From Thiobacillus sp. UBA3361 (lineage in GTDB: Bacteria; Pseudomonadota; Gammaproteobacteria; Burkholderiales; Thiobacillaceae): a stretch of DNA of 47,247 nucleotides. The stretch is taken from NCBI GenBank assembly GCA_002360535.1, contig DEQR01000024.1, positions 1 through 47,247 on the forward strand. Reading direction: 5' to 3'. Of the stretch, positions 16,191 to 25,844 are shown one piece after another. Made by a program: the position numbers and the translations under genes. How positions within the stretch are numbered: position 1 is the stretch's first letter; each line of letters starts with the position of its first letter. Below the pieces are notes generated by a model. The model was not told the DNA's origin and did not search any database. It saw only the letters and a list, made by a program, of their open reading frames with translations.

Positions 16191-17069
16191 ATGGCCATGA
16201 TCCTCGATTTGTACAAGAACCTCGAAAAAACCCTGGACAAGTTGGAGATCCCCCCGCGTCCGGCGGTGCTGGGCCGGATCATGATGGAGATCCGCGAGCC
16301 CGACCCCGACTATCGCAAGCTCTCGGCCCTGATCAGCGCCGACGTGAATCTCTCCGCCAGCCTGATCAAGACGGTCAACTCCCCCTTCTTCGGCCTCCAG
16401 CGCAAGGCGGCCTCGGTGCAGGACGCACTGATGCTGCTGGGTCTCGAACTGGCGTCGCGCATCGTCTCCGGCATCCTGCTGCGCCACGCCTTTCCGCGCA
16501 AACCCGAACTGGAATCCTTCTGGGACCAGTCCCTGAAGGTGGCCATCCTCAGTCACTGGCTGGCCAGGCTGCTGAAGAGCCGGGACGGCATGCGCGCGGA
16601 CGCGGCTTACACCTTCGGCCTGTTTCGCGACAGTGGCATGGCGGTGATGACCCTCAACTATCCCGGCTATGCCAACACGGTGCAGGCCGCCTGTCGCGAC
16701 CCCGAGGCCGCCTTCACCGATGTGGAACAGACCAACCATCAGGTCAACCACGCCGTGGTGGGCGCCAAGCTGGCGGAAAACTGGCAGCTGCCCGACGACA
16801 TGCACAAGGCCGTGCTGTTCCACCACGCCATCGCCAAATGGCCGGAAGACATGGACGTATTGCCGGTGATCAGTGCCCGCTATATCGCTCTGTCGCAATT
16901 GGCCGAGAAGCTCCTGCAGGACCACAACTCTGCACCCATCAGCAAGGAATGGCAGAAGTTGGGCCCCGCCTGCCTGGCCATCATCGGCCTGGACGAAAGT
17001 CAGCTGATCGATATCGAGGCGGAGGCAATCCCCTTCGTGCGCGAAGAACTCGCCCAGCTGTCCCTCTGA
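16191..17069 (+). CDS. HDOD-domain protein
   Basis: Cytosolic HDOD domain, a degenerate HD phosphohydrolase fold linked to signalling and often c-di-GMP-related regulation. The pattern IPPRPAVLGRIMMEI, then LSALISADVNLSASLIKTVNSP and the LLGLELASRIV block are typical. There is no attached GGDEF, EAL or receiver domain; the protein is the domain alone (about 292 residues from MAMILDLYKN). The ATG at 16191 is chosen because upstream residues are atypical; the ribosome site is weak. Its stop nearly abuts the convergent cysS stop. Confidence 0.85.
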   Translation: MAMILDLYKNLEKTLDKLEIPPRPAVLGRIMMEIREPDPDYRKLSALISADVNLSASLIKTVNSPFFGLQRKAASVQDALMLLGLELASRIVSGILLRHAFPRKPELESFWDQSLKVAILSHWLARLLKSRDGMRADAAYTFGLFRDSGMAVMTLNYPGYANTVQAACRDPEAAFTDVEQTNHQVNHAVVGAKLAENWQLPDDMHKAVLFHHAIAKWPEDMDVLPVISARYIALSQLAEKLLQDHNSAPISKEWQKLGPACLAIIGLDESQLIDIEAEAIPFVREELAQLSL

Positions 17070-17085
17070 AGCCCCTCCCCGCGCT

Positions 17086-18465
17086 TCAGCCGCGGCGCCA
17101 GAGGGTGCCCTCGGGCGTGTCTTCTAGGACGATGCCCGCCGCCTTCAGTTCGTCGCGAATCGCGTCCGCACGCCGGAAATCCCGTGCCTTGCGTGCCGCC
17201 AAGCGCTCCTGGATCAGCATCTCGATGCGCGCCACCGGATAGTCCTCCGCGCCGGTCGTCTCTCCACCGCCCTTCAAATAATCCTCCGGGTCGCGCCCCA
17301 GCAGGCCCAGCACACCCGCAAGGGACTTCAGCCGGGCAGCCGATCCGGCGTCGCGCGACTTGTTCACCTCGTTGGCCAGCTCGAACAACACCGCCAGCGC
17401 CTCGGGGGTATTGAAGTCGTCGTCCATGGCCGCCTTGAAGCGCGCCGCCGCCGCCTCGCTCCAATCCACCCCGGTTTCGGGCACGTCCAGTCCCCGCAGA
17501 GCGGTGTACAGGCGTGTCAGGGCCGCACGGGCATCGTCCAGATGCTGGTCGGAATAGTTCAGCGGGCTGCGGTAGTGGGCGCGGAGGATGAAGAAGCGCA
17601 CCACCTCCGCGTCATATTTGGCCAGTACCTCGCGGATGGTGAAGAAATTGCCCAGGCTCTTGGACATCTTTTCGTCATCCACCCGCACGAAACCGTTGTG
17701 CAGCCAGTAGTTGACGAACTTGCAGTCGTGCGCGCCCTCGGACTGGGCGATCTCGTTCTCGTGGTGGGGGAACTGCAAGTCCTGGCCGCCGCCGTGGATG
17801 TCGAAGTGCGCGCCCAGCAGGTCGTTGCCCATGGCCGAGCACTCGATGTGCCAGCCGGGGCGTCCGGGCCCCCAGGGCGAGGGCCAGGCGGGCTCGCCGG
17901 GCTTGGCCGCTTTCCATAGCACGAAGTCCAGCGGGTCCTGTTTGCTGGCGTCCACCTCCACCCGTTCGCCGGCGCGCAACTCATCCAGCGATTTGCCAGA
18001 CAGACGGCCGTAGGCGGGGAAACTCCGCACCGCGTAATAGACGTCCCCGTTGTCCGCCGCGTAGGCATGACCGCGCGCCACCAGGGCCTGGATCATGGCC
18101 AGCATCTTGCCGATGTAGTCCGTCGCGCGCGGCTCATGATCGGGGGGCAGTACACCCAGGGCGGCACTGTCCTCGTGCATGGCGTCGATGAAGCGCTGCG
18201 TGAGGGCACCGAACGGCTCGCCGTTGTCGTTGGCCCGTTTGATGATCTTGTCGTCGATGTCGGTGATGTTGCGTACGTAGGTCACCTGATAGCTGGAGGC
18301 ACGCAGCCAGCGGGTGATCATGTCGAACACCACCAGGACCCGCGCGTGCCCCAGGTGGCACCAGTCATAGACCGTCATGCCGCAGACATACATGCGCACT
18401 CTGCCGGGCTCGATGGGAACGAAGGTGTCTTTTTCGCGGGTCAGGGAATTGTACAGCTTGAGCAT
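17086..18465 (-). CDS. cysS: Cysteinyl-tRNA synthetase
   Basis: Charges tRNA-Cys in the cytosol. 459 residues, normal length. HIGH-like motif CHLGHAR at 36-42, KMSKSLGN in the middle and Zn ligands starting at Cys28 (YVCGMTVYDW) are all present. The gene stands alone on the minus strand, convergent with the HDOD gene; a 7-base inverted repeat (CTGAAGC/GCTTCAG, 17067-17090) spans the shared 3' end. Confidence 0.98.
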   Translation of the reverse strand: MLKLYNSLTREKDTFVPIEPGRVRMYVCGMTVYDWCHLGHARVLVVFDMITRWLRASSYQVTYVRNITDIDDKIIKRANDNGEPFGALTQRFIDAMHEDSAALGVLPPDHEPRATDYIGKMLAMIQALVARGHAYAADNGDVYYAVRSFPAYGRLSGKSLDELRAGERVEVDASKQDPLDFVLWKAAKPGEPAWPSPWGPGRPGWHIECSAMGNDLLGAHFDIHGGGQDLQFPHHENEIAQSEGAHDCKFVNYWLHNGFVRVDDEKMSKSLGNFFTIREVLAKYDAEVVRFFILRAHYRSPLNYSDQHLDDARAALTRLYTALRGLDVPETGVDWSEAAAARFKAAMDDDFNTPEALAVLFELANEVNKSRDAGSAARLKSLAGVLGLLGRDPEDYLKGGGETTGAEDYPVARIEMLIQERLAARKARDFRRADAIRDELKAAGIVLEDTPEGTLWRRG

Positions 18466-18575
18466 GATGGGAAAACGGAAGGGCGGAGCGGAAGGATGCG
18501 CGGATTTTACCCGGAATGGGCCACCCGGCCGTGCCCGAAGCCGGCCGAAACGAAGATCGCCTTACCTGCCTTCCG

Positions 18576-18605
18576 AAAAAACATGGCGACCGACCGGTCG
18601 CCATG
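18576..18605 (-). terminator. Intrinsic terminator after the GlcG-like gene
   Basis: CATGGCGACC-loop-GGTCGCCATG is a perfect ten-base-pair stem. On the minus strand it is followed by six T residues (complement of 18576-18581), 26 nt beyond the GlcG-like stop. It closes the transcript coming from the desaturase side. Confidence 0.88.
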
Positions 18606-18631
18606 CCGCGCTCATACGGAGAAGGCCGGCC

Positions 18632-19138
18632 TCAGATGCTGGCGCTCTCCAGGTCGAACTGGATGGACTTGATGCCGGCCTTGGCGCAAGCCTCGTCCTG
18701 ATCGCCCGTGGCCGCACCCGACACCCCAACGGCGCCGACGATGTTGCCCGCCGCCTCGATGGGCACGCCGCCGGCGGAGAACACCAGACCATCCACCTTG
18801 CCCACCGCGAAGGGCTTGGTGAAGCGGTTTTCCATGGAAGACAGCGGCGCGTTGAAGTTCACGGCGGTAAAGGCCTTCTGTCGGCTGATCTCGATGGTGA
18901 TCTTGGGCGCCAGGGTGTCGCGCAGGAACACCATGGCGTCACCGCTGCGGTCCACCACGGTGACGCCGATCTGGATGCCCTCCTTGCGGCAGGCATCCAT
19001 CGCGGCGTGGGCGATCTTGCCGGCCGCCTCCATGGTCAGGCGGGGAATCTTGACCACCGCCTGCAATTCCTCTGCGTGGACAGGTGTCATGGCCAGCAGG
19101 CTGGTGGCCAGGAAGATGGATGGGATGATCGGTTTCAT
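18632..19138 (-). CDS. GlcG/HbpS-family haem-binding-like protein, exported
   Basis: 168 residues with a signal peptide (MKPIIPSIFLATSLLAMTPVHA). The mature part has the GlcG/HbpS fold markers: ACRKEGIQIGVTVVDRSGD, FRDTLAPKITIEISRQKAFTA, FSAGGVPIEAAGNIVGAVGVSG. Members bind haem or corrinoids in some systems, but many have no known role. It lies 21 nt after the desaturase gene on the same strand and is followed by a terminator, so the two are likely co-transcribed. Confidence 0.85.
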   Translation of the reverse strand: MKPIIPSIFLATSLLAMTPVHAEELQAVVKIPRLTMEAAGKIAHAAMDACRKEGIQIGVTVVDRSGDAMVFLRDTLAPKITIEISRQKAFTAVNFNAPLSSMENRFTKPFAVGKVDGLVFSAGGVPIEAAGNIVGAVGVSGAATGDQDEACAKAGIKSIQFDLESASI

Positions 19139-19159
19139 GCAAGTCTCCTCGGGGCAATG

Positions 19160-20074
19160 TCAGGCAAGTCGGTCCTCGGGAATGGGACCTCGGAATTGGG
19201 CCATCAGAGTGGGCAGGAGTTCACCCTGATAGTCCGCGGAACCGTCCTGGTGCTGGCGGGGCAGTTGCCACCAAGGCAGGTTGGGGCGCAGATGGTGCAC
19301 ACCGTGCAGGTTGAAATTCAGCAGCAACCGACTCCCCCAGCCGGGTAGCCGTAGGTTGTGGGCGTATCGGCTGTCGTTCAGGGGCGTGCCGTAATGCCAG
19401 ACATTGTCCATGAGGCTGATCAGCAGGCCGCGTCCGACGATCGCCAGCGCCAGCATCCAGGCCTGCGCGCCGTATGCGGCGAAGGCCAGGCCATGCACCA
19501 ACAGCACCAGGAAGGCGTCGAGGCGCGCGGCCGCCAGAGTCTCGGGGACCAGCATCCTCTCCACCAGAGTGGCCAGGGGATTCCGATCCGTCGCCAGGCG
19601 CCCGGCCAGCGTCCGAATCAAGCCGCGCGGCAGCAGGAACAGCAGGCTGCCCAGCACCTCGTAGAGGTAGAGCCCGCCGAGCAGGCGGAAGTAATAGTCG
19701 GCGGCGAAGACCAGACGGTTGTCGCGGCCCGGCTCGAAGACCTCCGAGCGCTCGCGCGGCGTGCGGCTCAGCGCGTGATGCAGAAGATGCCCCCAGCGCA
19801 GCAGGTCGAAGGATGCCCCGAACAGCACGCCGTTCACCCGGCCCAGGCGGCGGTTGGCGGTCTTGCCGGGCAACAGGCTGACGTGGACGGCGTCGTGTAT
19901 CAGCGACCACCAGGGGTTGCTGAGCAGCACCGGAAACAAGAGCAGCCAGCCCCAGGCCGGCGCCAAGGGCAACAGCCAGAACGGCAGGGCAAACAGCTGG
20001 AACAGTTGCAGGCCGGCGAAGCCAGCGGCCAGGGCCAGATTCAGCCTGCGGTAGTGTCTCGTTTCCCGGTCCAT
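19160..20074 (-). CDS. Fatty acid desaturase family membrane protein
   Basis: 304 residues with four or more hydrophobic segments and the three histidine boxes of membrane di-iron desaturases: H60-DAV-H64, H96LLHH100 and H257GVHH261. It should introduce double bonds into acyl chains (or hydroxylate a related lipid) at the inner membrane. The exact substrate cannot be read from the sequence. It starts 50 nt downstream of the V-ATPase D stop on the same strand, with a perfect 8-base palindrome between them. Confidence 0.85.
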   Translation of the reverse strand: MDRETRHYRRLNLALAAGFAGLQLFQLFALPFWLLPLAPAWGWLLLFPVLLSNPWWSLIHDAVHVSLLPGKTANRRLGRVNGVLFGASFDLLRWGHLLHHALSRTPRERSEVFEPGRDNRLVFAADYYFRLLGGLYLYEVLGSLLFLLPRGLIRTLAGRLATDRNPLATLVERMLVPETLAAARLDAFLVLLVHGLAFAAYGAQAWMLALAIVGRGLLISLMDNVWHYGTPLNDSRYAHNLRLPGWGSRLLLNFNLHGVHHLRPNLPWWQLPRQHQDGSADYQGELLPTLMAQFRGPIPEDRLA

Positions 20075-20099
20075 TCTCGGCCACGCGCGTTCGTGCGTG

Positions 20100-20121
20100 C
20101 GCTACGTCATGATACGTAGCG
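20100..20121. promoter_or_regulatory. Perfect palindrome between ATPase operon and desaturase
   Basis: CGCTACGT-CATGAT-ACGTAGCG, 8 bases per arm, lies 3 nt after the V-ATPase D stop and 25 nt before the desaturase start. There is no T-run, so it is either an operator or an RNA hairpin at an operon boundary. Confidence 0.4.
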
Positions 20122-20124
20122 GGA

Positions 20125-20805
20125 TTATGCCGCCGCCCGATTCTCCTCCGCCAGCGCCGCCTTCGCGGCTCGTTGCGCCTTTTCGTCCGCCTCCTGGATG
20201 GCGCGCAACACCTTGATCTGGAATAAGGTGTTGCGCTCGTCCTCTTCCAGGGCGGCGCGGATGTGGTGCACCGTGGCGTGGTAGCGGGGGATGATGTTGT
20301 ACTTCAGGGCGTTGACACGCTTCTGGGTCTTGCGGCTGGCGGCCAGCAGGCGCCAGAGGGCGTTCTCGGCCTCGCCCAGACGGGCCAGGGTGACCGCCAG
20401 GTGCCGCAGGCGCAGGCGGCATTCATCGAAGCTGGAGTCGGTCCACATCAGGCCGACCGGCTGCAGCGGCAGTTCCTCGGCGGACACGCTGGGATACTCC
20501 ACGCCGACGCTGGAGCGCGCCGCCACCTTCAGCGCCAGGGCCGGGCGCAGACCCACCGCCGCCTGGCGGATCATCTGTCCGCCCATGCGCATCTGCACGA
20601 TCCCCAGCCAGCGGTAGGCCTCCTGAAGTTCGCGCGCCGCCTCGGCACGCAGCTCCCGGTACTGCGCCAGCCGTTCATAGACCAGGCGGGTGAGCAGGTC
20701 GCGCTTCTTCTCCAGCATGGCCTGCCCCTGTTCCAGGAACTTGGCCTGGCGGCTGACCTGCAGCAGGGCACTCTTGGTGGGGGGAACGGAGAGTCTTTTC
20801 TTCAT
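20125..20805 (-). CDS. atpD: V/A-type ATPase subunit D
   Basis: Central rotor shaft of the V/A-type ATPase, connecting the A3B3 head to the membrane ring. 226 residues, largely helical coiled coil at both ends: PPTKSALLQVSRQAKFLEQG at the N-terminus and RRVNALKYN-like RVNALKYNIIPRYHATV in the C-terminal helix. The start MKKRLSVPP (ATG at 20805) matches the family; no Shine-Dalgarno is visible and the codon lies inside a 14-base-pair hairpin. It is the last gene of the ATPase operon. Confidence 0.94.
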   Translation of the reverse strand: MKKRLSVPPTKSALLQVSRQAKFLEQGQAMLEKKRDLLTRLVYERLAQYRELRAEAARELQEAYRWLGIVQMRMGGQMIRQAAVGLRPALALKVAARSSVGVEYPSVSAEELPLQPVGLMWTDSSFDECRLRLRHLAVTLARLGEAENALWRLLAASRKTQKRVNALKYNIIPRYHATVHHIRAALEEDERNTLFQIKVLRAIQEADEKAQRAAKAALAEENRAAA

Positions 20806-20826
20806 CGCGGCACCGCGATGAAGAAA
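20797..20826 (-). promoter_or_regulatory. Hairpin enclosing the subunit D start codon
   Basis: TTTCTTCATCGCGG (20797-20810) and CCGCGATGAAGAAA (20813-20826) are perfect complements separated by two bases. In the minus-strand mRNA the 3' arm contains the ATG AAG AAA of subunit D, so the start would be hidden in a stable stem. It could limit subunit D synthesis or make it depend on ribosomes from upstream. Confidence 0.6.
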
Positions 20827-20837
20827 GGTGCAAGACA

Positions 20838-20904
20838 CAAGAGGCAAGACGCAAGGTAAAACCCGTGCCCTTGCCCCCCCTTGCTTCTTGAATCTTGCCT
20901 CTTG
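20838..20904. repeat. CAAGAGGCAAGA-type inverted repeat between subunits B and D
   Basis: CAAGAGGCAAGA (20838-20849) is the exact complement of TCTTGCCTCTTG (20893-20904). Both arms are part of short iterated CAAGA / CTTGAATCTTG units. The gap between atpB and atpD (110 nt) is otherwise empty. Confidence 0.6.
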
Positions 20905-20914
20905 AATCTGGATT

Positions 20915-22312
20915 TCATACCGCCTCCGCCGCGGCCTGCCACTTGTGGTACTTCTCCAACTCGGCTTCGGACACCCGGATCAGCACCTCGGGCGGCAGCA
21001 TGGAGAGCAGGTCCCAGGCCAGGTTGAGGGTATCGAAGACGCTGCGGTCGTCGTCCTCGCCCTGGCCGATGAATTTGCGCTCGAAGGCGTTGGCGAATTC
21101 CAGGTAACGGCGATCACCTTCGCTCAATTCCTCGGCGCCGATGATGGCGGCCAAGCCGCGCACCTCCAGCGCCTTGGCGTAGCTGGCGAACAGCTGGCTG
21201 GCCACGTGAGGGTGGTCCTCGCGGGTGTAGTTCTTGCCGATGCCGTCCTTCATCAGCCGCGACAGGGACGGCAGCACGGTCACCGGCGGATAGACCCCCT
21301 GGTTGGCCAGTTCCCGGCCCAGCACGATCTGGCCCTCGGTGATGTAGCCGGTCAGGTCGGGGATGGGGTGGGTGATGTCGTCCGACGGCATGGACAGCAC
21401 CGGGATCATGGTGATGGAACCGGGCCGGTTCTTGATCCGCCCGGCCCGTTCGTAGATCTCCGCCAGGTCGGAATAGAGGTAGCCGGGGTAGCCCTTGCGG
21501 GCCGGCACGTCGCCGCGCAGCACGGCCACCTCGCGCAGGGCCTCGGCGTAGGCAGTCATGTCGGTCATCACCACCAGCACGTGGTAGTCCAGGTCGTAGG
21601 CCAGGTATTCGGCAGCGGTCAGCGCCGCCCGCGGCGTGAGCAGACGCTCGATCACCGGCTCGTCGGCCAGGTTCAGGAACATCACCACCCGGTTGAGCAC
21701 GCCGGATTCCTCGAAGCTTTCCTGGAAGTAGCGTGCATCGCCGCTGGATACCCCGAAGGCGGCGAACACCACCACGAACTCGGAAGATTCCTCGCCCAGC
21801 AGTTTGGCCTGGCGCACGATCTGGGCGGCGACGCGGTTATGGGGCAGGCCGCCGCCGGAGAAGATGGGCAGCTTCTGGCCGCGGGTCAGGGAGTTCATGC
21901 CGTCGATGGCGGACACGCCGGTCTGGATGAACTCGCGCGGATAGGCGCGCGCGGCCGGGTTGAGGGCCTCGCCGTTGACGTTGCGCTTGTCGGACGACAC
22001 CAGGGGCGGGCGGCCGTCTCGGGGGTGGCCGGCGCCGTTGAAGATGCGCCCCATGATGTCCCGCGACACCGGCAGCATGAAAGGCTCGTCCAGGAAGCGC
22101 ACCCAGGTGCGTTCCAGGTCCAGCTCGTCGGTACCCTCGAACACCTCCACCAGCACGGCGTCGTCGGATACACGGATGACCAGGCCGTTGCGCAGCCGGC
22201 CGGCGTGATCCTTGATCTGCACCCGGCTGCCTGCGGACACGCCGGGTACGCCGCTCATCACGATCAGGCCGCCCTGGGCGGAAGATGCGGTGCGGAATTC
22301 GATGTTTTTCAT
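20915..22312 (-). CDS. atpB: V/A-type ATPase subunit B (non-catalytic)
   Basis: Non-catalytic head subunit that alternates with subunit A. 465 residues from MKNIEFRTASS, with AGGAC before the ATG. It has the B-type features: SGGGLPHNRVAAQIVRQAKL in place of a proper Walker A, the SVFLNLADEP-like MFLNLADEPVIERLLTPR, and MPSDDITHPIPDLTGYITEG. An alternative upstream codon would add 17 unrelated residues. The 72 nt before it separate it from atpA. Confidence 0.96.
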   Translation of the reverse strand: MKNIEFRTASSAQGGLIVMSGVPGVSAGSRVQIKDHAGRLRNGLVIRVSDDAVLVEVFEGTDELDLERTWVRFLDEPFMLPVSRDIMGRIFNGAGHPRDGRPPLVSSDKRNVNGEALNPAARAYPREFIQTGVSAIDGMNSLTRGQKLPIFSGGGLPHNRVAAQIVRQAKLLGEESSEFVVVFAAFGVSSGDARYFQESFEESGVLNRVVMFLNLADEPVIERLLTPRAALTAAEYLAYDLDYHVLVVMTDMTAYAEALREVAVLRGDVPARKGYPGYLYSDLAEIYERAGRIKNRPGSITMIPVLSMPSDDITHPIPDLTGYITEGQIVLGRELANQGVYPPVTVLPSLSRLMKDGIGKNYTREDHPHVASQLFASYAKALEVRGLAAIIGAEELSEGDRRYLEFANAFERKFIGQGEDDDRSVFDTLNLAWDLLSMLPPEVLIRVSEAELEKYHKWQAAAEAV

Positions 22313-22384
22313 GTTGTCCTCACGTAGGGCGGGAATCCAATCCCGGCATCGGCTTGTCGGCAAGGGATTGCCGACCTGCGGTCT

Positions 22385-24163
<1,779 letters not shown>

Positions 24164-24174
24164 TTGAGCTCCTA

Positions 24175-24251
24175 AGCTTTCAGCGTTCAGTTTTCAGCGT
24201 TCAGCGACAACCACGCAGTGGGTGACCGCCGATCGCTGACAGCTGACAGCC
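24175..24251. repeat. TCAGC-type repeat between subunits E and A
   Basis: The 94-nt gap is made largely of degenerate copies such as AGCTTTCAGCGTTCAG, TTTTCAGCGTTCAGCG and CGCTGACAGCTGACAGC, arranged as inverted halves. The same type recurs at 24924-25013 and 41880-41912. Confidence 0.6.
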
Positions 24252-24257
24252 TAAAAA

Positions 24258-24908
24258 TCATCCATGCACCAGCGTTCCCAGGTCCGGGGCGCTGGCGAAC
24301 AGCCGTTCCATGACTACACGGGCCAGTTCGTCCGCCAGGCGTTCCTGGCGAGCCTCGAAGGTCTGGTCGATCTGCGCCCGGTTGTCGGCCAAGCGCACGC
24401 GCACGCCGCCCTCGCTGGGCCTGGCCAGCACCGCCAGACCAAGCTTGCGGCCGGGCGCCAGGGCGGCGGCCAGTTGCGGCCAGTCGCCGCTCAGGCGGGC
24501 ATAGTCCGCCGCGTTCACCTCCGCCACCAGGTCGCCGGCGGGCAATTGCGCCACGGCGGCGCCCAGCAGCTCGGCGAGCACCGTCTGATAGCGCGGCGCG
24601 TCGTTGACCAGGTCGCGCAGGCGTTCGCGCATCTGTGTCAGGACCGATTCCGTCAGCGCCCAGCGCAGTCGGTCCAGATCGGCCGACAGGTGCGTCTCGG
24701 CGGCCTGGGTGCGGCGCCGCACCTTGCGCTCCGCCTCGGCCTTGGCGGCCAGCACCTCGCGCTCTTCCTTAAGCTTGATGCGCTCCTCGAACTCATTGCG
24801 GATACGGGTGCGCGCGGCCTCCGCGTTCTTCATGTGTTCCCGCGCCAGGCTCTCGGCCTGACGGATCAGAGCTTGTTCCAGTTGACTGACTTGCGTTTCC
24901 GCTTCCAT
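24258..24908 (-). CDS. atpE: V/A-type ATPase subunit E (peripheral stalk)
   Basis: 216-residue peripheral stalk subunit. The N-terminal half is a charged coiled coil (QVSQLEQALIRQAESLAREH); the C-terminal half has the E-family fold with PSEGGVRVRLADNRAQIDQTF, corresponding to the usual DGGVIV..N..ID.TFE..L motif. AGGAGAAACC precedes the ATG. It lies between two intergenic repeats that separate it from subunits F and A. Confidence 0.88.
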   Translation of the reverse strand: MEAETQVSQLEQALIRQAESLAREHMKNAEAARTRIRNEFEERIKLKEEREVLAAKAEAERKVRRRTQAAETHLSADLDRLRWALTESVLTQMRERLRDLVNDAPRYQTVLAELLGAAVAQLPAGDLVAEVNAADYARLSGDWPQLAAALAPGRKLGLAVLARPSEGGVRVRLADNRAQIDQTFEARQERLADELARVVMERLFASAPDLGTLVHG

Positions 24909-24923
24909 GGTTTCTCCTAATGA

Positions 24924-25013
24924 AGCTGTCAGCGGTCAGCCATCCGCTGTCTGAGAAGGAAGTCGGCAGTGGCCGAAAGCCGAACGCAGATCGCTGCATG
25001 CCGATCGCTTCAT
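24924..25013. repeat. TCAGC-type repeat between subunits F and E
   Basis: The 101-nt gap between the subunit F and E genes contains AGCTGTCAGCGGTCAGC and related units, then CGAACGCAGATCGCTGCATGCCGATCGC. No start codon or promoter of its own is evident. It is one more member of the short repeat type seen at 24175 and 41880. Confidence 0.5.
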
Positions 25014-25351
25014 TTCAACGCCTCCGGTCCCAATACCGCCATCACCACTTCGTCCACCGCCGGGGCGTATTCGTGCGGCGTGTGCAGGGAGGGCAGTTCG
25101 GTGACCACGATGCGGCCGCCCTCGTTGCGCAGGCGGTTGAGCCAGTGGCCGCCGCCGTGCGCCAGTTGCGCCTCCACCAGCACCAGGGCCTGGGCGCCTT
25201 CCCTGACCAACTGGGCCAGCACCGCCTCCAGCTTGGCCGCGTCCGCGTCCGGATGGACCTCGGCACCGATCAGATGGAAGCCCTCGGTGAGGCCTGCGCT
25301 GCCCAGCACCACCAGCCGGGCGCCGCCGTGCCTGTCCGCCTCGCGCCTCAC
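25010..25351 (-). CDS. atpF: V/A-type ATPase subunit F
   Basis: Small rotor-associated subunit with a CheY-like fold. RLVVLGSAGLTEGFHLIGAEVH matches the family N-terminus (normally close to the first Met), and IVVTELPSLHTP near the end is typical. 113 residues. The first eleven residues come from a GTG at 25351 and are encoded by the dispersed GTGAGGCGCGAGGCG repeat, so either the N-terminus was extended by the repeat or a GTG/CTG nearer the conserved start is used. No clear ribosome site. Confidence 0.82.
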   Translation of the reverse strand: MRREADRHGGARLVVLGSAGLTEGFHLIGAEVHPDADAAKLEAVLAQLVREGAQALVLVEAQLAHGGGHWLNRLRNEGGRIVVTELPSLHTPHEYAPAVDEVVMAVLGPEALK

Positions 25352-25364
25352 GTCGCAGCTTTCA

Positions 25365-25805
25365 TCAAAGCTTGCCGAGCAGCAGGATGGACATCACCAG
25401 GCCGTAGATGGCGATACCTTCCGCAAGGCCCATGTAGATCAGGGTACGGCCGAACATCTCGGGTTTCTCGGCGATCACCGCCAGCGCCGCGGCACCCACC
25501 GGCCCCAGGGCGATGCCGGCGCCGATGGCCGCCAGGCCGGTGGGCAGACCGATGCCGATGAGGGCCAGACCCACCGCCATGGAGATACCGCTGCCGCCGC
25601 TGGCCGCCGCCTCTTGGGCCATGACGTCCTGGACGCCCAAGTACAGGAAACCGGCCATGGCCAGGCCGAACACCAGCAGGTTGCCGAACACCCCGCCCTT
25701 CAGCCAGCGCGGCGGCGGAACGTGGCGCGGCTTCATCTCCAGCCACACGCCGGCCGCGATCGTGGCGGCCACGGACAGACCCATCAATGCGATCAGCCAA
25801 CTCAT
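25365..25805 (-). CDS. atpK: V/A-type ATPase subunit K (proteolipid ring)
   Basis: 146 residues, four hydrophobic helices. The second pair is the functional proteolipid hairpin: LALIGIGLPTGLAAIGAGIA, the polar loop AEKPEMFGR and the ion-binding glutamate in MGLAEGIAIYGLVMSILLL. The first pair (SWLIALMGLSVAATIAAGVW and NLLVFGLAMAGFLYLGVQDV) carries no helix-buried glutamate at that position, so each subunit offers one site. The residue after the Glu is Gly, not Ser/Thr as in sodium-binding rings, which leans towards proton use (inference). AGGAGAAGAAG precedes the ATG. Confidence 0.92.
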   Translation of the reverse strand: MSWLIALMGLSVAATIAAGVWLEMKPRHVPPPRWLKGGVFGNLLVFGLAMAGFLYLGVQDVMAQEAAASGGSGISMAVGLALIGIGLPTGLAAIGAGIALGPVGAAALAVIAEKPEMFGRTLIYMGLAEGIAIYGLVMSILLLGKL

Positions 25806-25844
25806 CTTCTTCTCCTAACAAACGCACACGGTTATGAAATCCGA

